Below are positions 34,612 to 43,415 of a stretch of DNA of 64,000 bases, piece by piece. The stretch is taken from contig NZ_JACCBV010000001.1 in assembly GCF_013409785.1 (NCBI RefSeq), positions 1,178,001 to 1,242,000 on the forward strand, written 5' to 3'. Source of the DNA: Microbacterium immunditiarum (GTDB lineage Bacteria > Actinomycetota > Actinomycetes > Actinomycetales > Microbacteriaceae). Position numbers and translations under genes: made by a program. The first letter of the stretch is position 1. Every line of letters starts with the position of its first letter. A model generated the notes under the pieces. It was not told the origin of the DNA. It saw only the letters and a list, made by a program, of their open reading frames with translations, and ran no database searches.

Positions 34612-35457
34612 TCAGCGCACGTGGTCCCGCCACGAGTGGCGCGGCTCGTAGCCGAGCACGCGACGCGCCTTGTCGATCGAGAGCAGCGTCTCGTGCTCGC
34701 CCACCTCGCGCGTGAACGGGACGTCGGGGAACATCGCCGCGACGAGCTCGGCGTTCGGCCGCGACATGACGGTGTCTGCGGCGGCGATGATGTAGGGCTC
34801 GAACCCGGGCTCGGCGACCTCGAGCGCACGCTCGACGGCCTGGGCCGCATCGCGCGCGTCGATGTAGCCCCACAGGTTCCACTTGCGCAGCGCGGGGTCG
34901 GCGTCGTAGCCGGGGAAGCCGGCGTAGTCGTCGGGCACCATGACGTTCGAGAAGCGGAACGCGGTGATCGAGAGATCCGGGTGCCACCGCACGAGCTCGG
35001 TCGCCATGCGCTCCTCGAGGGTCTTGACGAGCGAGTACACCGACTCGGGTCGCGGCGGGTATTCCTCGTCGACCGGGAGGTAGGGCGGAGGCACATCGAA
35101 CGGGAGTCCGAGCACGGTCTCGCTCGACGCGTAGACGATCCGGCGGATGCCGAGACGCACCGCCGCCCAGAAGACGTTGAACGTCGCGGGCATGTTGTTG
35201 TGGAACGTCTCGACGTCGGTGCGCCAGCCGGGCGCGGGGATCGCGCCGAGGTGCACGACCGCCTCGAACGATTCCGTGCGGTTCACGCCGCCGAGCGCGT
35301 CGACGACCTGCCCGTAGTCGGTGAGGTCGAGGCGGACGAACCCCGGCGCCGGCGCGCCGACCATATCGAAGCCGACGACGTCGTGGCCCGCCGCCCGCAG
35401 CTCGCGGAGGACGACCGTGCCGAGCTTGCCGCTCGAGCCCGTGAGTGCGATGCGCAT
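34612..35457 (-). CDS. NAD-dependent epimerase/dehydratase family protein
   Basis: The 281-residue extended SDR has MRIALTGSSGKLGTVVLREL (TGxxGxxG) at the N-terminus, the active-site serine in YASSETVLG and the canonical YxxxK as YSLVK. It has a C-terminal substrate domain and resembles uronate dehydrogenase or UDP-sugar epimerase-like enzymes. ATG at 35457 is chosen because the Rossmann motif begins there; the frame is open far upstream without a start context. It lies 9 bp upstream of the DUF1992 gene on the same strand. Confidence 0.88.
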   Translation of the reverse strand: MRIALTGSSGKLGTVVLRELRAAGHDVVGFDMVGAPAPGFVRLDLTDYGQVVDALGGVNRTESFEAVVHLGAIPAPGWRTDVETFHNNMPATFNVFWAAVRLGIRRIVYASSETVLGLPFDVPPPYLPVDEEYPPRPESVYSLVKTLEERMATELVRWHPDLSITAFRFSNVMVPDDYAGFPGYDADPALRKWNLWGYIDARDAAQAVERALEVAEPGFEPYIIAAADTVMSRPNAELVAAMFPDVPFTREVGEHETLLSIDKARRVLGYEPRHSWRDHVR

Positions 35458-35604
35458 TCTTAAACCCTGCCATGGTCGTGGCGCTGCGCGCCCCCCGTCG
35501 TACCGTCCTGCAGACCGCATCCTTCGTGAACGAGCGCGCGGCGCGCGATACTGGAACTCCGTCTTCCGGCCGTCGGCCGCCTCACTCCCTTCAGGAACAC
35601 CGCC

Positions 35605-36549
35605 ATGGCACGCATTCCCACGTCCGGCACCCAGCACGCACTGCGCGCCGGCGACTACCAAGCCGTCATCGCGAGCGTCGGCGCATCGCTGCGCACACTC
35701 ACGTACCGGGAGCGCGACCTCGTCGTGCCGTTCGACGCCGACGAGGTGCGTCCGTCGCACCGCGGCGAGACGCTCGCACCCTGGCCGAACCGCGTCGTCG
35801 ACGGCACCTACTCGTTCGCCGGCGAAGACCACCAGCTGCCGCTCACCGAGCCGGCGCGCGGCCACGCGTTGCACGGACTGGCGACGTGGCTCGAGTACGA
35901 GGCTGTCGACAAGGGCCCGAGCCACGTGACGCTCGCGACGATCATCTCGCCGCAGATCGGATACCCGTGGCGCATCCTCGTGCGCACGAAGTTCGCCCTC
36001 GACGGCGACGGTCTCACGCAGACTGTGCAGGCCACCAACTGGAGTGACTCCGGTGCTCCGTGGGGGACGGCGCCGCATCCGTATCTCGTCGCCGGCGACG
36101 GCCGCGTCGACGACTGGACCCTCGAGCTCCCCGCCGCGCAGGTGCTCGCGGTGACCGACGACCGGCTCATCCCGACCGAGCTGCGCGCGGTCGACGCCGA
36201 CGACCCGCAGCGCTTCGACTACACCACGCCCCGGCAGATCGGCACGGCGAGGATCGACCACGCGTACACGGCTCTCGCGCGCGACGAGAACGGCGATGCG
36301 ACGGTCCGGCTCACGGATGCCGCGGGCCGCGGTGTCGCGATGACGTGGGGCCCGGCGTGCCCGTGGGTGCAGGTGCACACGTCCGACCGGCCGGGCCAGG
36401 CATCCGACCGCACCGGCCTCGCGGTCGAGCCCATGACGTGCGCGCCCGACGCGTTCAACGCCGACCGGTACGCCTTCGACGCGGGGCTCATCGTGATCGG
36501 CCCCGACGAGACGGTCGAGGCGTCCTGGAGACTCTCGGCGGTCGGCTGA
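35605..36549 (+). CDS. Aldose 1-epimerase family protein
   Basis: The 314-residue protein has the mutarotase-like beta-sandwich with APWPNRVVDGTYSFAG near residue 55, GHALHGLATWLEY (His) near 88, GTAPHPYLV (His) and a C-terminal VEPMTCAPDAFN with the catalytic Glu region. It interconverts alpha and beta anomers of a hexose or a hexose phosphate. ATG at 35605 follows CAGGAAC. It is divergent from the epimerase at 35457, with a 147-bp gap between them. Confidence 0.88.
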   Translation: MARIPTSGTQHALRAGDYQAVIASVGASLRTLTYRERDLVVPFDADEVRPSHRGETLAPWPNRVVDGTYSFAGEDHQLPLTEPARGHALHGLATWLEYEAVDKGPSHVTLATIISPQIGYPWRILVRTKFALDGDGLTQTVQATNWSDSGAPWGTAPHPYLVAGDGRVDDWTLELPAAQVLAVTDDRLIPTELRAVDADDPQRFDYTTPRQIGTARIDHAYTALARDENGDATVRLTDAAGRGVAMTWGPACPWVQVHTSDRPGQASDRTGLAVEPMTCAPDAFNADRYAFDAGLIVIGPDETVEASWRLSAVG

Positions 36550-36593
36550 ACGACCCGCCGTCAGCGGCGGGAATCGCCCGCAGGCGCGAGAAG

Positions 36594-36640
36594 GGCGGTG
36601 GGCCTCGGAGTGCTCTCCACGAGGCCCACCGCCTCTCGTT
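36594..36640 (+). terminator. Strong stem-loop after the aldose epimerase gene
   Basis: GGCGGTGGGCCTCG (36594-36607) pairs perfectly with CGAGGCCCACCGCC (36620-36633) around a 12-nt loop. There is only a short T-containing tail (tctcgtt). The rest of the 269-bp gap to the convergent SDR gene holds a small GCGGATG-CCG-CATCCGC hairpin near 36786 and no gene. Confidence 0.7.
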
Positions 36641-36818
36641 GACCGCCTGCCCGCACCCGATTCGAGAGGCGGCGCTCGCCGAGAGTCTGGGGAAATCTCG
36701 GCCTGTGCTCTCGCAAGTACGAAGCTACGGCGGGTGGGTTCTCGCGGTCAGGGGGTTGTGCCCGGGCGCCTGTTTTGGTAGGCGTTGCGGATGCCGCATC
36801 CGCCCCTCCCCGTCGCCC

Positions 36819-37667
36819 TCAGGCGACCGGCGTGCGGGTGTCGATCGCGTCGCGCAGCGGACGCCGCATGAAGGCCCAGTACTGCGCAGGCGTCAGCCGC
36901 GAGAGGACGTCGACGAGACGCGCTTCGCGCCCCACCATCGTCCGGGCCCTGCGCCTGATCGTGGCGTCGACGATGCGCGCCGCGGCGGCGGCCGGCTCGG
37001 TGTGATACATCGCCGCCTGCGCCTGGGCCGCACGCTCCGCGACTGCGGGGTCGATCGCCGCCGCGTAGCGCCCATGCAGGATGATGCCCGTCTTCACGCC
37101 CGCCGGATACACCGCCCCGACCGACACCGACGAGCGCTCGAGCTCGTGCCGCAGCGCCTCGGTGAAGCCGCGCACCGCGAACTTGCTCATCGCGTACGGG
37201 ATGCGCCCCGCGGGCGCGGCGAGCCCGTAGATCGACACGAGGTGAGTGATGTGCGCGGCGGGCGCACGCCGCAGCGCAGGCAGGAGCGCCTTGGTGACGT
37301 TGACCGTGCCCCACAGGTTGACGTCCATGAGCCAGCGCATCTCCTCCATCGTGAGCTGGTCGATGTCGCCGAGCATCGACGATCCGGCGCACGCGATGAG
37401 GGAGTGTATGACCGGATGCGCCGCCTCCACTTCGCGCACGGCCGCGAAGACCGCGTCGTCGGCGGTGAGGTCGACGATGTGCGTTGTGTGCCCGTCGCCC
37501 GCGAGCGACTCGGCCACGGCCGCGAGGCCTTCCGCGTTGCGGTCGAGCAGCGCGACGCGGGCGCCCTTCGCGGCGAGGAGGCGTGCGGTCTCGGCGCCCA
37601 TTCCGCTCGCGCCTCCGGTGACGACCGTCGTGCCGCCGCTGATCTCGAGGCGGGGCATCCGCGTCAT
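36819..37667 (-). CDS. Short-chain dehydrogenase/reductase (SDR)
   Basis: The 282-residue classical SDR has TVVTGGASGMGAETARLL (TGxxxGxG), the ACAGSS segment and YAMSK as the catalytic YxxxK. The C-terminal 60 residues (RRRARTMVGREARLVDVLSR) are those often seen in SDRs annotated for short-chain alcohol or fatty-acyl substrates. ATG at 37667 overlaps the esterase stop by TCAT on this strand, so both are one operon. Confidence 0.9.
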   Translation of the reverse strand: MTRMPRLEISGGTTVVTGGASGMGAETARLLAAKGARVALLDRNAEGLAAVAESLAGDGHTTHIVDLTADDAVFAAVREVEAAHPVIHSLIACAGSSMLGDIDQLTMEEMRWLMDVNLWGTVNVTKALLPALRRAPAAHITHLVSIYGLAAPAGRIPYAMSKFAVRGFTEALRHELERSSVSVGAVYPAGVKTGIILHGRYAAAIDPAVAERAAQAQAAMYHTEPAAAAARIVDATIRRRARTMVGREARLVDVLSRLTPAQYWAFMRRPLRDAIDTRTPVA

Positions 37668-38560
37668 TCGACGACCCCGTTCACCCCGATGAACTGGGCG
37701 ATCCTGGGTCCGAGCTCGTCCCAGGGCGAGCCGATGCCGTACACCGGCGTGAGGTGGTTCTGCCCGTAGAGGTAGTGCATCGGGGGATAGGTGCCGCGCT
37801 GCGCGAACCACTCGGCGACCAGTCGCGCGGCGTGCTCCTGGAACTCGGGTTCGTCGAACTCGCTCACCGAGAGCAGCAGCGGCAGGTCCGTGTCGATGAG
37901 CCCCTGGAGCGTCGCGTACTCGCCCCAGCGGGACGTGTCCTCGCCCCAGTACGCGCGGTGGAAGTCGCGGTGCGACGCGCGGCCGACGTCGTAGAGGCAC
38001 GACACGAGGATCGCGCCCGCGAGCGCGCGTCCGTGCGTGCCGTAGCCGCCGTGGCCGACGACGTAGTCGGCGACGTGCATCGCACCGGCGGACTGCCCGG
38101 CGAGGAAGACGCACGAGGGGTCACCCCCGTGGTCGCCGATGTTGTCGACGACCCAGGTGACGGCATCCGCGACATCTTGCGCACCGCTCGGGTAGGGGTG
38201 CTGCGGCGCGAGGCGGTAGTTGATGACGACCGCGACCCACCCCTGCTGCACGGCCCACGAGCCGAGGTTCGCGAAGTACGGCGTCGTGTCGGAGTCCTTC
38301 GCCCCCCGCACGAACCCACCGCCGTGCACGTAGATGAGGACCGGTCGCGGAGTGCCCTCGCCCGCTGCCGAGCGGTACACGTCCAGGAGGTGGCGCTCGT
38401 GCGGCCCGTAGGGGAGGTCGTCCACGATCTCGACGCCGTCGAAGATCGCGAGGTCGACATCGAGTGCCGCGAGCTGCACGGTCCCCGCGATCATCTCGGG
38501 CACGAGGTCTTGGCCGAGGGTGGCGAGCGCGTCCCTGCGCTCGCGGAAGGTCTGTGCCAT
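37664..38560 (-). CDS. Alpha/beta hydrolase (HSL-type esterase)
   Basis: The 298-residue protein has the HSL-type oxyanion motif HGGGF near residue 80, the nucleophile GQSAGA near 155, SEFDEPEF with the acid Asp and NHLTP with the catalytic His. It hydrolyses carboxylic esters of unknown type. There is no signal peptide. ATG at 38560 follows GGAAGGA. It is co-transcribed with the SDR and divergent from the flavin enzyme at 38695. Confidence 0.9.
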   Translation of the reverse strand: MAQTFRERRDALATLGQDLVPEMIAGTVQLAALDVDLAIFDGVEIVDDLPYGPHERHLLDVYRSAAGEGTPRPVLIYVHGGGFVRGAKDSDTTPYFANLGSWAVQQGWVAVVINYRLAPQHPYPSGAQDVADAVTWVVDNIGDHGGDPSCVFLAGQSAGAMHVADYVVGHGGYGTHGRALAGAILVSCLYDVGRASHRDFHRAYWGEDTSRWGEYATLQGLIDTDLPLLLSVSEFDEPEFQEHAARLVAEWFAQRGTYPPMHYLYGQNHLTPVYGIGSPWDELGPRIAQFIGVNGVVE

Positions 38561-38694
38561 GGGGTCCTTCCAGGAATGGGAATCGGGTCCGCCATAGACG
38601 ATACGCGGGCGGCAGGATGGGAGCGGCTGTCAGCGGCGACGGTCGCCTCCTGTCGCCGATCGCGGACGGCCTTCGACGAGACAGGGAGCAGGGC

Positions 38695-39717
38695 GTGGCA
38701 GATCTCGAGTTCGGGGTGTTCGACTGGGTCGACGTGGCGCGTGGCCACAGCACCGCGCAGACGTACGACGAGCGCATCGCCGTGGCGAAGCGGGCCGATC
38801 GGGGGCGGTTCGAGCGGTACCACATCGCCGAGCACCACGGGGCGACGCTGGGCCTGGCTGCATCGCCCGGGCTCTTCGCTGCCGCGATCGCGCGCGAGAC
38901 CGAGCGGATCCGCCTCGCACCGATGACGTACATCGTGCCGCTCTACGAGCCGCTGCGTCTCGCGGAGGAGATCGCGATGATCGACAACCTCTCGCACGGC
39001 CGGCTCGAGCTCGGCATCGGCAAGGGCTCGTCGCCGATCGAGGCGCGCATGTTCGGTCACACGTCCGAGGAGATGCAGGCGCGGTACGACGCGTTCCTGC
39101 CGCGCGTGCTCGAGGCGCTCGAGACCGGGGTCTACCGCAATGACGAGGGGGAGGAGTTCCCGCTCTCGGTCCGCCCGCTGCAGCCCTCGTTCACCACGTG
39201 GTACCCGACGTCGAACCCCGAGTCGATCCAGCGGGCGGCGGCAGGCGGAGAGAACACGATCTTCGGCTTCGCGTTCCGCTCGCCGGGGCTGGACGTGATC
39301 CGCGAGCGGCGCGACATCTACTTCGAGGCCCGGGCGACGGTGGACTCGGCCGAGAGGCATCCGCGATTCGGCGTGCTGCGGCACGTGTTCGTCGCCGAGG
39401 ACGAGGGCGAGGCGTGGCAGAAGGCCGAGGCGGCGTTCGTCGACCACTACGACAACTTCACGTGGCTGTGGCGTCAGCACGGCGTGGACCAGCCGCCGCT
39501 GCCCGACCTGCGCCGGCTCGTCGCCGACCACCTGTTCTTCGTCGGCTCGGTGGACTCCATCGTGGAGCAGGTGGTGAGCGTCGTCGAGGCGACGGGGGTC
39601 AATTACCTCGCGGGCGCGTTCAGCTGGGGCTCGCTCCACGTCGAGGACGCGCTCGCATCGGTCGACCTGTTCGACGTGCACGTGATTCCGCGAGTGCTGG
39701 AGCGGCTGGAGGGCTGA
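38695..39717 (+). CDS. LLM class flavin-dependent oxidoreductase (luciferase-like)
   Basis: The 340-residue protein is a bacterial luciferase-like monooxygenase. Family hallmarks are ERYHIAEHHGAT, LAEEIAMIDNLSHGRLELGIGKG and a C-terminal FVGSVDSIVEQV. It uses FMNH2 supplied by a reductase; the substrate is unknown. GTG at 38695 has AGGGAG 6 nt upstream, which decides the start; the frame is open to 38464. Confidence 0.9.
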   Translation: MADLEFGVFDWVDVARGHSTAQTYDERIAVAKRADRGRFERYHIAEHHGATLGLAASPGLFAAAIARETERIRLAPMTYIVPLYEPLRLAEEIAMIDNLSHGRLELGIGKGSSPIEARMFGHTSEEMQARYDAFLPRVLEALETGVYRNDEGEEFPLSVRPLQPSFTTWYPTSNPESIQRAAAGGENTIFGFAFRSPGLDVIRERRDIYFEARATVDSAERHPRFGVLRHVFVAEDEGEAWQKAEAAFVDHYDNFTWLWRQHGVDQPPLPDLRRLVADHLFFVGSVDSIVEQVVSVVEATGVNYLAGAFSWGSLHVEDALASVDLFDVHVIPRVLERLEG

Positions 39718-39754
39718 GGCCGCGGCATCCGGTTCTCTGCCGTTCGAATGTCGC

Positions 39755-39811
39755 CGAGATTGCGCGAATCACGGGCCTCCGACGGGTGAGGTCGAGACTC
39801 GCGCAATCTCG
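39755..39811. repeat. Inverted repeat, 13-bp arms with 31-nt spacer
   Basis: CGAGATTGCGCGA (39755-39767) and TCGCGCAATCTCG (39799-39811) are perfectly complementary around exactly 31 nt. It lies in the 165-bp gap between the flavin enzyme and the next gene. The geometry equals that of the repeat at 29926, though the arm sequences differ. Confidence 0.75.
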
Positions 39812-39882
39812 ACGGGCGGGGAGCGGTCGCCTCGCGTTCGGCAGCCGGAAGCGGGCGCTACCCTCGTCGGAGGGAGGTCGGG

Positions 39883-40476
39883 ATGGGACGGCACGCCGAG
39901 GCGATCGCCGAGGGCGTCGCGATCGCGAACGCCGCCGCGCGCCTGGCGATCCGCAACCACATCCTCGTCGAGACGATTGGCAACGACGAGCCGTACGACC
40001 CCGAGCGCGAGCGGAAGTTCGCGCGCGAGACGGTGCTGTCGCTCGCCGCGGAGCAGCAGGACGCCGCCGAGCGCACGCACCGGTGGCGCAAGCGTGCGTG
40101 GGGCAAGTTCAGCGAGTCGTACGGCACGCACGACTACCGAGACCGCGACACGCGGAATCTGCGCCGGCGCGAGAGGCAGTACGCGGGTGTCGCGAAGGAG
40201 CTGCGACGGATGGCCGACGACCCCGAAGTCATCGACGAGCTCATCGAGAAGGCGCGCGACGCCGCGTGGGGCGACGTCGAGGCGAACCTGCAGCGTCGTC
40301 TGCGGGTGGAGGGTGCGCATCCCGAGCTCGATCCCGACTACGAGACGATGCGCGAGGCACGGATGCAGGCCCTCAGGCTCGTCGACCTCGCGAAGCTCGC
40401 CGCGCACCAGCGGCGTCGGCGCGAGCACGTCTCGGAGTTGGCGGAGGAACTGGCCGACGGGGTCGAGGGCGCCTGA
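39883..40476 (+). CDS. Hypothetical protein, 197 aa, charged and helical
   Basis: ATG at 39883 follows GGAGGGAGG, a strong ribosome binding site. The product is almost entirely helical and very rich in Arg, Glu and Asp, with likely coiled-coil stretches (NLRRRERQYAGVAKELRRMA; AKLAAHQRRRREHVSELAEE). There is no signal peptide or membrane segment and no recognised family. It may bind nucleic acid or be structural; this is a guess. Confidence 0.75.
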   Translation: MGRHAEAIAEGVAIANAAARLAIRNHILVETIGNDEPYDPERERKFARETVLSLAAEQQDAAERTHRWRKRAWGKFSESYGTHDYRDRDTRNLRRRERQYAGVAKELRRMADDPEVIDELIEKARDAAWGDVEANLQRRLRVEGAHPELDPDYETMREARMQALRLVDLAKLAAHQRRRREHVSELAEELADGVEGA

Positions 40477-40551
40477 CACCAGCCGTCCGGCTCGATTTCG
40501 TCAGCCGCCGGGCGTGCGGTAGGCTTGACGACTGTGCGCGCGAGCGCACGA

Positions 40552-40624
40552 GCGCCCGTAGCTCAATGGATAGAGCATCTGACTACGGATCAGAAGGTTA
40601 GGGGTTCGAGTCCCTTCGGGCGCG
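40552..40624 (+). tRNA. tRNA-Arg (anticodon ACG)
   Basis: The acceptor arm GCGCCCG (40552-40558) pairs with CGGGCGC (40617-40623). The D-arm is GCTCAATGGATAGAGC, the anticodon arm CTGACTACGGATCAG with anticodon ACG, and the T-arm GGGGTTCGAGTCCC; the discriminator base is G. CCA is not encoded. ACG (read as ICG) decodes CGT, CGC and CGA. Confidence 0.97.
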
Positions 40625-40649
40625 CACTGTGTTGAGACAGTAGCCGGAA

Positions 40650-40675
40650 GAAGCCCCGTTCGGGGCTTTTTCTGT
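40650..40675. terminator. Rho-independent terminator after tRNA-Arg
   Basis: AGCCCC-GTTC-GGGGCT stem-loop (about 40652-40667) followed by a TTTTT run. It ends the tRNA transcript and also lies 9 bp from the stop of the convergent WYL gene. Confidence 0.9.
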
Positions 40676-40683
40676 TTCGGCGC

Positions 40684-41643
40684 TCAGGCGCGACCCGCGG
40701 CCCGCACGAACCTCTCCGCCACTTCCCGCAGCGCCCCCGCCAACTCCGGCGAATCCACCACCTCGAACTCCACGTCGAGCATCCCGAGGTAGAGCGCCAG
40801 CATCCGCGGATCGTCGGACCCGACCGTGAACTCGCACCGGTCCCGCCCGAGTTCCACGATCCGCAACTCGACCGGGATGCGCGCGCGGATGTGCTCCGCC
40901 GGCGCATGCGCGATCACCCGCGCACGGAACCGCCACATCGCCGTCGCGATCCCGCGCGACACGTGCGCGGTGATCGCGTCGTCGGGCGGCAGCGGCTTCG
41001 GAGCGAAGCGCGGGCCCACCGGCATCCGCAGAGCCATTCGATCGACGCGGAACGTGCGCCAGTCGTCGCGATCGACGTCCCACGAGAACAGGTACCACCG
41101 GCCGCCGCCTCCGACGAGCCGATAGGGCTCGACGCGGCGGCGGGTCACCGAGCCGCCGTCGTGCTCGTAGTCGAAGCGCAGCTGCTCGGTGTTGCGGCAT
41201 GCGGCCGCGATCGTCACCAGCGTGTCGAGGTCGACCGGGTTCCCTTGCGCGGGCAGAGGCAGGGAGGCCGAACGCAGCGACTCGACGCGCTCGCGCAGGC
41301 GCGACGGCAGCAGCCGCTGGATCTTCGTGAGCGCACTGACCGACGCCTCCGCCACGCCTTCGACGGGTGAAGCGGATGCCCCGCCCAGCGCCACCGCCAC
41401 CGCGACGGCCTCCTCGTCGTCGAGCAGCATCGGCGGCATTGTGGCGGACTCGCCGAGCCGGTAGCCACCGGCGAACCCCGGTTGCGCCTCGACGGGGTAT
41501 CCGAGCCGTCGCAGCCGGTCGATGTCGTTGCGGACGGTGCGCGTGGTCACGCCGACGCGTTCGGCGAGGATCGGCCCGGTCCAGTCCCGCCGGATCTGGA
41601 GCAGGGAGAGCAGGCGCAGCAGTCGCGCTGAGGTTTCGAGCAT
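40684..41643 (-). CDS. WYL domain transcriptional regulator (DeoR-like HTH)
   Basis: The 319-residue protein has an N-terminal HTH_11 winged helix (LLRLLSLLQIRRDWTGPILA, then VTTRTVRNDIDRLRRLGYPV), a central WYL domain with VEPYRLVGGGGRWYLFSWD, and a WCX C-terminal domain. ATG at 41643 follows TAGGCGG; an earlier in-frame ATG at 41688 would lie beyond the palindrome at 41663. It is divergent from the epoxide hydrolase gene and probably controls it and itself. Confidence 0.9.
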   Translation of the reverse strand: MLETSARLLRLLSLLQIRRDWTGPILAERVGVTTRTVRNDIDRLRRLGYPVEAQPGFAGGYRLGESATMPPMLLDDEEAVAVAVALGGASASPVEGVAEASVSALTKIQRLLPSRLRERVESLRSASLPLPAQGNPVDLDTLVTIAAACRNTEQLRFDYEHDGGSVTRRRVEPYRLVGGGGRWYLFSWDVDRDDWRTFRVDRMALRMPVGPRFAPKPLPPDDAITAHVSRGIATAMWRFRARVIAHAPAEHIRARIPVELRIVELGRDRCEFTVGSDDPRMLALYLGMLDVEFEVVDSPELAGALREVAERFVRAAGRA

Positions 41644-41662
41644 CCGCCTACCATTTCGCAGA

Positions 41663-41685
41663 ATGCGGAAAGGAACATTCCGCAT
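41663..41685. promoter_or_regulatory. Operator-like inverted repeat between the WYL regulator and epoxide hydrolase genes
   Basis: ATGCGGAA (41663-41670), 7 bp, TTCCGCAT (41678-41685): perfect 8-bp arms. It lies in the 93-bp divergent gap, 20 bp from the regulator start. It is the likely binding site of the WYL protein. Confidence 0.65.
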
Positions 41686-41736
41686 CAAAGTCTAATCTCG
41701 GGGCAACCCCATCGATCCAGACCTGAGGAGAGACCG

Positions 41737-42861
41737 ATGAACGAGTAGATTCGACCCTTCCGCAACCGGGTAGGCGACGCCGAGTGGCAGGACCTGCGCG
41801 ACCGTCTGCAGCGCACGCGATGGGCGGACGAGTCACCTGCAGAGGGACGCGAGCGCGGCATCCGTGCGAGCGAGCTCCGCGAGCTCGCCGAGTACTGGGG
41901 AACTGACTACGACTGGAAGGCTGCGGATGCTGCGCTCAGCCGCATCCCGCAGTTCGAGACCGAGATCGATGGGCAGCGCATCCACTTCTTCCACGCGCGC
42001 TCGTCGCGGCCGGACGCGCAGGTGCTGCTGCTCACTCACGGCTACCCGAGTGCGAACGTCGAGTTCGTGCGGCTGATCGAGCTGCTGACCGAGTCCGAGT
42101 CGGGTCCCGCGTTCCACGTCGTGGCGCCGTCGCTTCCGGGCTACGGGTTCTCGACCCCGCTCGCGGGCGCCGGCTGGACGATGGCGCGCATCGCGCGCGC
42201 GTGGGTCGAGCTCATGCGCCGGCTCGGGTACGAGCGCTACGGTCTCCACGCCGGCGACATCGGCGCGGGCGTCTCGGGCTTCGTCGCGAGCATCGACGCC
42301 GAGCATGTGACCGGACTGCACGTCGCGACGGATCCGCAGACCGCGGCGAGCACGGCCACCTTCATCCCGGGCATGGCGGACGCCCTCGACCGCGACGACC
42401 CTGTCGATCGACTGATCCTCGAGCGGATGGAGCAGTTCCAGTCGGACGGCTCGGGCTACCTCGCGATCCAGAACACGCGCCCGCAGACCATCGGCTACGG
42501 ACTCGTCGACGCGCCGGTGTTCCAGCTCGCGTGGATCGTGGAGAAGATCCAGGACTGGACCGCGGCCGACGTCGACCGGGACGTCGTTCTCGGGATCGTG
42601 AGCGCGGCGTGGTTCGGGCGGGCCGGGGCATCCGAGGCCCACGTCCTCTACGACCAAGCGCACTCGCACGAGTGGGGTGGCCAGGTCACCGTGCCGCAGG
42701 CGGTCGCCGTGTTCGGAGCGGACGAGACCGTGCGCAAGGTCATGCGCCCCTCAGACGACACGCGCTGGACCGAGTACGCCGAGGGCGGTCACTTCCCGGC
42801 GATGGAACTGCCCGAGGTGCTCGCGGCCGACCTGCAGGGCTTCTTCGCGGACCTGGGGTGA
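41737..42861 (+). pseudogene. Epoxide hydrolase (EHN plus alpha/beta hydrolase) with TAG at codon 4
   Basis: ATG at 41737 has GAGGAG 7 nt upstream and starts MNE, then TAG (41746-41748), then IRPFRNRVGDAEWQDLRDRL, the typical start of the epoxide hydrolase N-terminal domain. The frame then stays open to 42861 for 370 codons with HGYPS (oxyanion), HAGDIGAG (nucleophile Asp) and EGGHFPAMELPE (catalytic His). So the gene is intact except for the amber codon. The next in-frame start is a GTG at 42022, which would remove the whole EHN domain. Either a recent nonsense mutation (CAG to TAG would restore Gln), a sequencing error, or readthrough. Confidence 0.82.
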
Positions 42862-42888
42862 CAGCATCCGGATAGAGTCGTCGCACTC

Positions 42889-43377
42889 ATGGCAACGCTT
42901 CACCTCATGGTCGGGCTCCCGGGCAGCGGCAAGACCACCCTCGCGAGGGAGCTCGAGATCGCGCACGCCGCTCTGCGCCTCACCCCCGACGAATGGCACA
43001 TCCGGCTGTTCGGCAACGACGTCCACGACGACAGCGATGACGCGGACTGGGCAGTTCACAACGATCGCCACGACGCGATCGAGGCGCTGCTGTGGGAGAC
43101 GGCCGCCCGAGCGCTCGCACTCGGGATGGATGCGATCCTCGACTTCGGGTTCTGGACTCGTGGCGAGCGCGACGACTTCCGAGCGCGCGCTCGCGACCTC
43201 GGCGTCGGCCTCCGGGTTCATTTCGCGGATGCCTCGCCCGAGCAGCTCCTCGAACGAACCCGCGCCCGGAACGCTGCCCGGCCCGCCGGTGCGTTTCATA
43301 TTCCCGAACCGAAGCTCAGGGAGTGGATCGCGGTGTTCGAGCCGCCCGGTGCCGACGAGCTGACGTTCACGCGCTGA
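42889..43377 (+). CDS. AAA family ATPase / small-molecule kinase-like protein
   Basis: The 162-residue P-loop protein has LMVGLPGSGKTTLARELE (Walker A) at residues 6-23, then RLTPDEWHIRLFG, the DAILDFGFWTRGERDDF segment (Walker B-like) and a lid with RTRARNAARP. This pattern is common to the AAA_33/zeta-like group that phosphorylates small molecules or antibiotics. No antitoxin gene is adjacent, so a toxin role is not supported. A possible -10 box TAGAGT lies 10 nt before the ATG. Confidence 0.85.
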   Translation: MATLHLMVGLPGSGKTTLARELEIAHAALRLTPDEWHIRLFGNDVHDDSDDADWAVHNDRHDAIEALLWETAARALALGMDAILDFGFWTRGERDDFRARARDLGVGLRVHFADASPEQLLERTRARNAARPAGAFHIPEPKLREWIAVFEPPGADELTFTR

Positions 43378-43415
43378 CGCGGAGGCGTGTCCGCGTCTCG
43401 CGCTACGGTCTTCCC

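Noticed and set aside
42889..43377. Zeta-type toxin of a toxin-antitoxin pair
   Set aside because: The P-loop protein has no small antitoxin gene next to it; the neighbours are an epoxide hydrolase and a membrane protein.
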